NCBI GenBank assembly: GCA_035560935.1
Contig: DATMYQ010000048.1
Location: 1-5,722, forward strand
Direction: 5' to 3'
Origin: DATMYQ01 sp035560935
GTDB taxonomy: Bacteria; Bacillota; Negativicutes; Sporomusales; Sporomusaceae
DNA: 5,722 bases
Shown here in pieces: positions 1 through 5,241 of this stretch. Position numbers and translations under genes: made by a program. A model generated the notes under the pieces. That model was given only the letters and a program-made list of their open reading frames with translations. It searched no databases and was not told where the DNA came from. How positions within the stretch are numbered: the first letter of the stretch is position 1; every line of letters starts with the position of its first letter.

Positions 1-94
1 AAGGCCCCTTGTAGATTACAAGGTTGATAGGCCAGACGTGTAAGATGAGTAATCGTCTCAGCTGACTGGTACTAATAGGCCGAGGACTTGACTT
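1..94 (+). rRNA. 23S ribosomal RNA, 3' end (partial)
   Basis: This is the last ~94 nt of a 23S rRNA whose body lies left of the window. It shows the conserved 3'-terminal segment: the block around GACTGGTACTAATAGGCCGA (64-83), then GGACTTGAC (84-92), which in the mature molecule pairs with the 23S 5' end to close helix 1. The exact mature 3' end cannot be read from sequence; 94 is placed by analogy with other bacterial 23S genes and may be off by a few bases. The 5S gene follows on the same strand, as in the usual 16S-23S-5S operon order. Confidence 0.95.
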
Positions 95-206
95 CGAAGC
101 GTTTACGAAGTGAAGCCGTAAAGCCAAACGGATAAAACGCAGACGAATGCGACTCAAAAAAACTTTCTTCTATGCCAGTTTTGAGGGAACACCCTCTAAA
201 CAAAGA

Positions 207-324
207 GACTGTTCAGCATGTTGCAGATGCAAGGCGGAGCGAGGACGTGACTGAAGTCGTAGCAACGCTACGTCGATGGAACGCCCGGAGCGACAACGCA
301 GCAGATGGGACATGATCAACAGTC
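207..324. repeat. 118-bp imperfect palindromic repeat in the 23S-5S spacer
   Basis: The ends of this block are inverted repeats. The left end GACTGTTCAGCATGT (207-221) matches the reverse complement of the right end ACATGATCAACAGTC (310-324) at 12 of 15 positions. A perfect small hairpin, CGTAGC/GCTACG with a 3-nt loop (258-272), sits near the centre, and GGAGCGA occurs twice (236-242 and 287-293). The core 224-256 recurs at 612-644 with 28 of 33 identical bases, so this looks like a dispersed repeat family. No ORF in it looks real. It could be a small non-autonomous (MITE-like) element or a structured spacer used in rRNA processing; I cannot assign a named family. Confidence 0.6.
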
Positions 325-330
325 GGATAT

Positions 331-448
331 ATCCAGTGACGATAGCTGTGGGGCCCCACCTGTTCCCATACCGAACACAGAAGTTAAGCCCACATACGCC
401 GAGGGTACTTGAGTGGAAACGCTCTGGGAGAGTAGGTAGCCGCTGGTT
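331..448 (+). rRNA. rrf: 5S ribosomal RNA
   Basis: This is a complete 5S rRNA of about 117 nt. It carries the hallmark segment CCCATACCGAACACAGAAGT (365-384), followed by AAGCCC, then the GGGAGAGTAGG block (426-436). The terminal helix I forms between CCAGTG (333-338) and CGCTGG (441-446), with one G-U pair. It lies about 236 nt after the 23S end, a long spacer because of the 118-bp repeat, and is followed within 3 nt by a strong terminator, so it closes the rRNA operon. The mature ends are estimated and may be off by one or two bases. Confidence 0.96.
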
Positions 449-450
449 TG

Positions 451-480
451 CAAAAACACTCACTTATGTGAGTGTTTTTG
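451..480 (+). terminator. Rho-independent terminator of the rRNA operon
   Basis: A perfect 13-bp inverted repeat, CAAAAACACTCAC / GTGAGTGTTTTTG, encloses a TTAT loop directly after the 5S 3' end. The U-rich run (475-479) lies in the 3' arm and is followed by GCTTTATG. The symmetry with A-run and T-run arms would let it act in both orientations. A near-identical second copy lies at 735-768. Confidence 0.88.
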
Positions 481-611
481 CTTTATGTTGACAAAGATAC
501 AGCTACTACGAAAAGGCTGTTCGTTCAAAGAAGGAAAAAGAGAAAAATACCTTAAATACCATACTGATATTTTTCCTCCCTTGCCCATAAGGACGGGCAA
601 TCAGAAGGCGT
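481..611. other. Gene-less stretch between the two terminator copies, left part
   Basis: No convincing gene is seen here. An ORF starts at 485 and runs through this stretch into the repeat, the 5S remnant and the second terminator region, but it has no Shine-Dalgarno site and no recognisable protein. Two inverted repeats are visible: an AT-rich one, GAAAAATA (542-549) with TATTTTTC (568-575), and a short hairpin TTGCCC (581-586) with GGGCAA (595-600). Their function is unknown. A TTGACA at 488-493 has no matching -10 box at 17 nt. Confidence 0.5.
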
Positions 612-713
612 CAGATGCAAGGCGCAACGAGGACGCGATCGAAGCTTGTTCCGGCTACGACGAATCCAGCGGGTTCGCTTACGCCGGCTGGAGACTAATC
701 CTGCGGATTAGCT
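612..713. repeat. Second, degenerate copy of the spacer repeat, rich in hairpins
   Basis: The first 33 nt (612-644) match 224-256 of the spacer repeat at 28 positions, sharing CAGATGCAAGGCG and CGAGGACG. The rest does not align by eye, but the ~100-nt length to the following 5S remnant is about that of the first copy from the same point. It contains several potential stems: CGAATCC/GGGTTCG (661-677, one G-U), CTAATCC/GGATTAG (695-711, 3-nt loop) and CCGGC (651-655) with GCCGG (683-687). It sits directly before the 5S tail remnant, as the first copy sits before the intact 5S gene. Confidence 0.55.
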
Positions 714-716
714 CCC

Positions 717-733
717 AGGTAGCCGCTGGTTTG
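717..733 (+). pseudogene. Remnant of a second 5S rRNA gene (3' end only)
   Basis: The 17 bases AGGTAGCCGCTGGTTTG are identical to the 3' end of the intact 5S gene and its flank (434-450). They are again followed at once by the CACTCACTTATGTGAG terminator stem. Everything upstream that a 5S needs, including the CCGAACAC loop and the 5' strand of helix I, is absent, so no functional 5S can be made here. It is best read as the stub left after a duplicated 5S unit lost its body. Seventeen bases alone would be weak evidence; the match continuing through the terminator makes it convincing. Confidence 0.75.
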
Positions 734-734
734 T

Positions 735-768
735 AAAACACTCACTTATGTGAGGGTTTTTGTTTTTT
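735..768 (+). terminator. Second rho-independent terminator, copy of the rRNA terminator
   Basis: The stem AAAACACTCAC (735-745) pairs with GTGAGGGTTTT (750-760) around a TTAT loop, with one A-G mismatch. A T-run follows (763-768), giving a classic exposed U-tract that the first terminator lacks. It is nearly the same sequence as 451-480 and probably acts as a back-up terminator for rRNA transcription before the secretin gene. Confidence 0.82.
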
Positions 769-895
769 GACGCAATTATGTGTTTTGGCCAGATCTATAA
801 ATGACATTGCAGGATAAATTCGTTACCTGTCGAAAGAGGATAACTGGTCTGTTTATGGAAGTTACAATTTACAAGAACTACCATTCGATGAAAAA
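769..895 (+). promoter_or_regulatory. Leader region upstream of the secretin gene; promoter not resolved
   Basis: Because two terminators lie upstream, the secretin gene probably needs a promoter in this ~125-bp stretch. TTGACG (767-772) could be a -35 box but overlaps the terminator U-tract. The best -10-like hexamer, TATAAA (796-801), is 23 nt away, too far for a standard pairing. No operator or riboswitch fold is evident. A 32-codon ORF (801-899) has no ribosome binding site and resembles nothing I know. Confidence 0.25.
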
Positions 896-902
896 GTGAG
901 GT
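896..902 (+). promoter_or_regulatory. Ribosome binding site of the secretin gene
   Basis: GTGAGGT contains the GAGGT Shine-Dalgarno core, 7 nt before the ATG at 910. This supports that start over internal methionines and keeps the signal peptide intact. Confidence 0.75.
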
Positions 903-909
903 AACGTAT

Positions 910-2118
910 ATGCTGCATCGCCACTGGCAATGCTTTTTTGCCTTGATGTTGTTAGTTGGTGTTTTTGGATGTATTCTCCTGCCGAATGTGGCCAATGCCG
1001 CAGATCTTACGACACCGGTGGTAAGCCAGGATGGGCGTATGGCGTTGATACCTATCGATCCGGATAATATTACCGCGATCAAAGAATTACTACCCCAGGT
1101 GCAAAATCAAATTCATGGTGTCACTGTCGCCGTGTATACTCCGGTGGGACTGCTGCCACAGGTGCTCATTATCGGTGAATCTTCCGCCGTAACTCAGGCG
1201 GCTAAAATGATCAAGGAAATGTTTATCCCCACCGGAGATAAGCATATGGTCGTGATCTCGGCCAATTTGAGGCAGTTGACAGATTCGGATACACGGCAGC
1301 TGGGGCTAAACCTGATGCCGAGCAACATCACTTATAGCGCTTCTTATACCGGTACCATAGATAAGACAACCTCGGACGGACGCAATCTTACCCAGTCGGG
1401 CACCTTTACGGCCAACGTCAACGATGGTTCGTCCGCCAATATACTGCAAATGACTGCCGGTGATTCTTTGGGTAAGATTTTGGTGGCCAGCGAAGTTTTT
1501 ACACCGAATGGTGTAAAAACGCAAATTTCCGATGTGCAGCATGTTCCGGTCTTTAGCGTAGATAGTAATAATAATGTGCAGACGGATTACCAGGATTTAG
1601 AAACGAGTATCGCTGTAACTCCCACCGTTATGACGATTGATACTTCCAACCCATTGGCGGCAACGGTCCGTTTGGACATTAGCGTAAAAGTGAATATTAT
1701 CTCCGGGAGTTCAACCATGGGGAGTGCCACCGCTCCTCAGTACGCGGAAAAGCAGTTTACCACCACGAGGGTTTTTCCGGCGGATGGTAGAACATATATT
1801 GTCGGGACCTTCGTGTCCGACAGTGACATCAAATCTCGCACCGGTGTTCCCTTTTTAATGAAGATTCCGCTGTTAAAATATCTCTTCTCGCAGGAATCGG
1901 TGCAAAAAAGCCGCAGCTATGCCGTATTGACTCTTTCGGTAAAAGTGCTACCGTCGGGAACGATGCCACAGCAAATGACTGTTCCCTGGTTTGAGCCGAT
2001 CAAGCAGGGTCATTCTTCTAAAGCGGACAAACAAAACACCGACCCTCACAGCAATATTCCGCAGCCTGACGAAAAACTAAAGAAGAAACCGACACTTCTG
2101 ACGCCGGGGAAAATCTAA
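910..2118 (+). CDS. Short secretin-domain protein (type II/III secretion or type IV pilus secretin family), exported
   Basis: A 402-residue protein that should be exported by Sec and placed in the outer membrane or periplasm. Residues 1-30 look like a signal peptide: hydrophobic core at about 9-24 and an Ala-Asn-Ala cleavage motif at 28-30. Residues ~47-107 resemble a secretin N-type (NolW-like) ring domain, ending in VLIIGESSAV and an alpha helix. Residues ~112-347 match the secretin core: the 'LGLNL' strand (131-135), 'SDVQHVPVFSV' (208-218), 'IAVTPTVM' (234-241), 'DGRTYIVGTF' (292-301) and the signature 'VPFLMKIPLLKYLF' (313-326). Residues ~350-402 form a polar Pro/Lys-rich tail. Known secretins form gated multimeric channels for type II/III secretion or type IV pili, but are usually longer, with several N domains. 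Here the usual glycines of the VPxLGxIPxLGxLF signature are Met317 and Lys323. No partner genes adjoin it. The family call is firm; which machine it serves is unknown, and a non-channel role is possible. Confidence 0.82.
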   Translation: MLHRHWQCFFALMLLVGVFGCILLPNVANAADLTTPVVSQDGRMALIPIDPDNITAIKELLPQVQNQIHGVTVAVYTPVGLLPQVLIIGESSAVTQAAKMIKEMFIPTGDKHMVVISANLRQLTDSDTRQLGLNLMPSNITYSASYTGTIDKTTSDGRNLTQSGTFTANVNDGSSANILQMTAGDSLGKILVASEVFTPNGVKTQISDVQHVPVFSVDSNNNVQTDYQDLETSIAVTPTVMTIDTSNPLAATVRLDISVKVNIISGSSTMGSATAPQYAEKQFTTTRVFPADGRTYIVGTFVSDSDIKSRTGVPFLMKIPLLKYLFSQESVQKSRSYAVLTLSVKVLPSGTMPQQMTVPWFEPIKQGHSSKADKQNTDPHSNIPQPDEKLKKKPTLLTPGKI

Positions 2119-2153
2119 AGATATTCGCAGTTAATCTTTTCCTGTTTCCCATA

Positions 2154-2184
2154 TTGAGGCTGCCTCGTTGAATAGTTGCCTCAA
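2154..2184. promoter_or_regulatory. Candidate MocR operator: TTGAGGC/GCCTCAA inverted repeat with an extra half-site
   Basis: TTGAGGC (2154-2160) and GCCTCAA (2178-2184) form a perfect 7-bp inverted repeat with a 17-nt gap. A third half-site sits inside: TGCCTC at 2161-2166 is repeated directly at 2177-2182, 16 bp apart, and with GAGGC (2156-2160) makes a close GAGGC-T-GCCTC palindrome. The cluster ends about 55 bp before the regulator's start codon, where promoter and operator are expected. MocR-family regulators (GabR, PdxR) are known to bind repeated boxes in the promoters they control, often including their own. There is no T-run, so it is not a terminator for the upstream gene. Operator function is inference. 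Confidence 0.45.
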
Positions 2185-2221
2185 ATACATAGTCGGTCAT
2201 GAATATTTACTGGAATAATAC

Positions 2222-2229
2222 AGAGAGGT
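2222..2229 (+). promoter_or_regulatory. Ribosome binding site deciding the regulator's start codon
   Basis: AGAGAGGT is the only Shine-Dalgarno-like sequence near the start. It is 10 nt before the ATG at 2240 but only 1-2 nt before an in-frame TTG at 2231, which is too close for initiation. The ATG at 2240 is therefore preferred. Confidence 0.65.
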
Positions 2230-2239
2230 ATTGAACACG

Positions 2240-3691
2240 ATGCTGTGGGTGCCAATCAAACGCAATGAAAGTTTGCCGTTAAATATGCAGGTCTATGAAC
2301 AGATTCGCCAATCGATTGCTGCGGGAGAATTAATGACGGGTCAACGGTTACCGTCGACCCGCACTTTGGCGGAAGAGTTGAGCGTTTCCCGCAACGTGGT
2401 TCTGGAGGCTTACGATCAGCTGACGGCAGAAGGGTACGTGAACGGCAGGCCGGGATCGGGAACATATGTGGCGGCAGATGTGCTGCTAAAGGATTGGGCT
2501 GAGACACCAATGACAGCCGTTACCAACAAAATGCCGTTTGCCGGTGAATGGCAATCGGATTTAGCAGCGGCAGTGAGTCGCCCGGAGGAGGCAGTAATCA
2601 GTTTTCGCTGTGGCATACCGGCGTTAGATTTGTTTCCCCGCAAACTTTGGGGACGTTTGTTCCGCCAGGTTATAGAGGAAATGAACGAGCGGGTGTTGGG
2701 CTATGGTGATCCTGAAGGCAGGCTGGAACTGCGCCAGGCGATTGCCCGTTATTTGCTGAAAACCCGCGGGATCCGTTGTGTACCGGAACAAATGGTGATC
2801 ACGTCCGGCGCATCACAGGCAATGTTCCTATTGGCCAAACTGTTGTCAGTTTCAGGCAAGACCGGTGTGGTGGAAGATCCGATGATCAAGGATCTTTATT
2901 CCGTGTTCACTTCCACGGGCAATGTACTTTATCCGGTTCCTGTCGATGAGCAGGGAATGATGACAGAGGCGTTGGCCGGATGTGCAAATCCAGCGTTCGT
3001 ATACGTGACGCCGTCACATCAGTTTCCGTTAGGCGGAATCATGCCGGCGCAGCGCCGGAATCAATTGATCCAGTATGCCCGGGACACAGACTGCTATATC
3101 ATCGAAGATGACTATGACAGTGAAATTCGCTATGCCGGGCCGCCAATCAGCACGCTTTTTGGACTAGCGCCGGAGCGGGTGATTTATGTGGGGACGTTCA
3201 GCAAAATTCTGGCACCGGCGCTGCGGATTGGATATATGGTTTTGCCGGCTGAGCTGGTGGGGCGTTGCCGTCGGCTCAAATGGTTTACCGACCTGCATAC
3301 GCCGTCTTTGGATCAGCTGGTTTTGTCCCGCTTTATTAGCGAAGGTTATATGGAAAAACATATCCGGGTGGTGAAAAAGCGGTATCGTCGTCGTCGTGCC
3401 ATTTTGCTGGAGGTGTTGACAAATCATTTTCCCGGGCGGGTGAAGATTTTAGGCGATTCCACCGGATTACATGTCGTTGCCGAGTTTTTTGCAATACAGT
3501 TCACGGAAACTCTTTTAACGGCCATTCGGCGATACGGTGTCCAGGTACAGTCGGTCGAAGATTATGCCATCCATCCCGGTCGTCATCAACAGCGATTGAT
3601 TCTAGGTTATGGGCATTTGCGGGAAGCGGAGATTGTCGAGGGGATTCAAATCATTGCCACCGTATTGCGCCATTCCGGAAATATGTTGTAA
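2240..3691 (+). CDS. MocR-family transcriptional regulator (GntR DNA-binding domain fused to a PLP aminotransferase-like domain)
   Basis: A 483-residue cytoplasmic regulator. Residues ~12-78 are a GntR winged helix-turn-helix, with the typical 'LPSTRTLAEELSVSRNVV' run (37-54), 'AYDQLTAEGYV' and the wing 'GRPGSGTYV'. After a linker of about 40 residues, a type I aminotransferase fold begins at 'FRCGIPALDLFP'. It keeps the cofactor site: 'GYGDPEGRLELRQAIARYL', 'ITSGASQA', 'EDDYDSEIRY' with Asp290 and Tyr292, and 'GTFSKILAPALRIGY' with Lys322 as the expected pyridoxal phosphate lysine. In characterised members (GabR, PdxR) this domain senses PLP and sometimes an amino compound rather than acting as an enzyme. 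The effector here cannot be told: PdxR-like control of vitamin B6 synthesis and GabR-like control are both possible, and no pdx or gab genes adjoin. The full length is normal for the family. It is followed after 17 bp by the CCA enzyme gene, suggesting one transcript, and a repeat cluster upstream may be its own operator. Confidence 0.92.
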   Translation: MLWVPIKRNESLPLNMQVYEQIRQSIAAGELMTGQRLPSTRTLAEELSVSRNVVLEAYDQLTAEGYVNGRPGSGTYVAADVLLKDWAETPMTAVTNKMPFAGEWQSDLAAAVSRPEEAVISFRCGIPALDLFPRKLWGRLFRQVIEEMNERVLGYGDPEGRLELRQAIARYLLKTRGIRCVPEQMVITSGASQAMFLLAKLLSVSGKTGVVEDPMIKDLYSVFTSTGNVLYPVPVDEQGMMTEALAGCANPAFVYVTPSHQFPLGGIMPAQRRNQLIQYARDTDCYIIEDDYDSEIRYAGPPISTLFGLAPERVIYVGTFSKILAPALRIGYMVLPAELVGRCRRLKWFTDLHTPSLDQLVLSRFISEGYMEKHIRVVKKRYRRRRAILLEVLTNHFPGRVKILGDSTGLHVVAEFFAIQFTETLLTAIRRYGVQVQSVEDYAIHPGRHQQRLILGYGHLREAEIVEGIQIIATVLRHSGNML

Positions 3692-3708
3692 GGGAAGCGT
3701 AAACCATC

Positions 3709-5163
3709 GTGAATAGCATTGTACCGCGACATATAGGGACGCTATTGCGTATCCTTCGGCAGGCAGGACACAAAGGATATATTGTTGGTGGCGCTGTACG
3801 CGATTTGCTGCTGGGATTGACACCCAAAGATTATGATATTGCCACTGACGCGCTGATTGACGATGTGAACCGGACGATGATAGGGGCGGGTCTGACGGTC
3901 ATTGAAGGGCTGGGACGCAATTACGGAGTGGCAGTGGTAGTTATTGATGGTCAACCCGTGGAGATCGCCACTTTCCGTGGTGAGCGTTATGGGCAGGATT
4001 CTCACCGGCCGGAGGAAGTCTGGTTTGAGACAGACCTTTATACGGATTTAAGCCGCCGGGATTTCACTATTAATGCCATGGCGCTAAATGACGAAGGCAA
4101 TTTGACGGACCCATTCGATGGACAGGCAGACTTAGCAGCCGGTTTTATCCGTACGGTTGGTGAACCTGGGTTGCGTTTCGCCGAAGATGGACTGCGCATG
4201 TTCAGAGCCTGCCGATTTGCCGCGCAGTTGGGTTTCCGGGTGGATCCACTGATTTTGGCGGCGATACCAAGCAATCTGTACCGGGTGGCTGGTTTATCAG
4301 TTGAACGTGTTCGCAATGAAATAGAAAAAACACTGATGGCGAAAGCTCCGGCCTTAGGTTTAGAACACATGATTCGCAGTGGTCTGTTAGCTACCGATTG
4401 CCGCAGCCGGGTGGACCATCAGGAACGCTCGGTGGCTATTTTGCCGGAATTGACCCATTTAGTAGAATTGCGGCAAAATCGGCAATATCACCGGTATGAT
4501 GCCTGGCGGCACAGTTTGGTGGCGGTCAAGCATACTCCGCCGGCATTGACGCTGCGTTGGGCGGCGTTACTCCACGATGTGGGAAAAGGGATGCCGGAAG
4601 TGAGAGGTTATAATCGGGAAGGGGCGCCAACCGACTTCGGACATGACCGGGTAGGTTCGGAAATTGCCGGGGGTATTTTAAAACGGCTGGGAGTTCGGGG
4701 GACTGTGGCTAAGCGGGTGAAATGGATTGTGTCCCGGCATATGCGCTTTGGTTTTCACATGGGGCATGCGACGGCGGTTTTAAATCGATGGATTCGGGAT
4801 GAGGCCCGTTCCGGTCTTTTCCATTCTACAGGAGAATTGCAAGCGGCATTTCAAGACTTGGTGCAGGTTTGCATCGCGGACATCACGGCGCTGATTTCAA
4901 CGTCCGAGGACCTGGCTGCTTGCCGGACTTATGGAGAGACATTGATCCGATTGGCCGGCAGTATGCCGGTCCATACTTCGGACCTGGATATTTCAGGCCG
5001 CGCCGTTTTGCCCTTTTTAACAGATAAGAAACAGATCGGTCTTTTTATGAAAGTAGCGTTACGTCGCACCCAGGATGGTAACCTGACTAATGAACGGGAT
5101 GCATTGAAGGCGGCGGCCATTCACTGGAACGAGCGGCATAGTGCTTCTCCTGTTGCACCGTAG
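3709..5163 (+). CDS. cca: CCA tRNA nucleotidyltransferase with HD domain (class II)
   Basis: A 484-residue enzyme that adds or repairs the 3' CCA end of tRNAs from CTP and ATP. The nucleotidyltransferase head shows 'GGAVRDLLLG' (27-36) and the metal-binding pair Asp41/Asp43 in 'KDYDIAT'. It also has a flexible-loop segment 'GQDSHRPEEVWF', then 'RRDFTINAMAL' and 'DPFDG'. The nucleotide-selecting motif is 'EDGLR' (Glu159, Asp160, Arg163), followed by the neck helix 'MFRACRFAAQLGF'. Residues ~260-400 form an HD metal-hydrolase domain: His268, His289-Asp290 in 'LLHDVGKG', 'FGHDRVG' (310-316) and His344. Family HD domains can carry phosphatase or phosphodiesterase activity. The intact flexible loop argues for full CCA addition rather than CC- or A-only addition; a poly(A) polymerase of the same superfamily is less likely. 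The start is GTG at 3709, with AGGGAAG (3691-3697) upstream. The gene lies 17 bp after the MocR gene, probably in the same operon, and converges on rubrerythrin. Confidence 0.93.
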   Translation: MNSIVPRHIGTLLRILRQAGHKGYIVGGAVRDLLLGLTPKDYDIATDALIDDVNRTMIGAGLTVIEGLGRNYGVAVVVIDGQPVEIATFRGERYGQDSHRPEEVWFETDLYTDLSRRDFTINAMALNDEGNLTDPFDGQADLAAGFIRTVGEPGLRFAEDGLRMFRACRFAAQLGFRVDPLILAAIPSNLYRVAGLSVERVRNEIEKTLMAKAPALGLEHMIRSGLLATDCRSRVDHQERSVAILPELTHLVELRQNRQYHRYDAWRHSLVAVKHTPPALTLRWAALLHDVGKGMPEVRGYNREGAPTDFGHDRVGSEIAGGILKRLGVRGTVAKRVKWIVSRHMRFGFHMGHATAVLNRWIRDEARSGLFHSTGELQAAFQDLVQVCIADITALISTSEDLAACRTYGETLIRLAGSMPVHTSDLDISGRAVLPFLTDKKQIGLFMKVALRRTQDGNLTNERDALKAAAIHWNERHSASPVAP

Positions 5164-5175
5164 CGGCGGGGGAAC

Positions 5176-5215
5176 AAAAAAAACCGGAGACCCTGCATTG
5201 TGCAAGAATCGCCGG
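5176..5215 (-). terminator. Rho-independent terminator for the rubrerythrin gene
   Basis: Read on the - strand, a hairpin closed by CCGG/CCGG (+ strand 5184-5187 with 5212-5215), with a further partial stem and an inner TGCA/TGCA stem (5194-5204), is followed by eight T residues (+ strand A-run 5176-5183). The stem is imperfect (an A-G mismatch and unpaired bases), so its strength is uncertain. On the + strand the same hairpin has no U-tract, so it should not efficiently stop transcription from the cca gene. Confidence 0.65.
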
Positions 5216-5241
5216 TGGGAAGAGAATATGTGAAAAAAGTT

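Noticed and set aside
170..463. Open reading frames on both strands across the spacer repeat and 5S rRNA
   Set aside because: They overlap a clear 5S gene and a palindromic repeat, have no ribosome binding site and resemble no protein.
488..516. TTGACA as a -35 promoter box
   Set aside because: The sequence 17 nt downstream (AAAAGG) is not a -10 box.
485..736. 83-codon + strand ORF after the rRNA terminator
   Set aside because: It has no Shine-Dalgarno site, crosses the repeat and the 5S remnant, and its translation looks random.
801..899. 32-codon ORF ending in the secretin ribosome binding site, a possible leader peptide
   Set aside because: There is no ribosome binding site before its ATG, no regulatory codon run and no attenuator-like fold, so it is not supported.
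910..975. Lipoprotein signal with Cys21 in the secretin N-terminus
   Set aside because: The context VFGC fits a lipobox poorly (Phe at -2, no Leu at -3), while an Ala-Asn-Ala signal peptidase I site follows at residues 28-30.
2231..2239. TTG at 2231 as the start of the MocR gene
   Set aside because: It lies only 1-2 nt from the Shine-Dalgarno sequence; the ATG at 2240 has proper spacing.
3164..4370. Several ORFs of 60-110 codons opposite or out of frame with mocR and cca
   Set aside because: They are shadows of two well-recognised genes and have no independent support.
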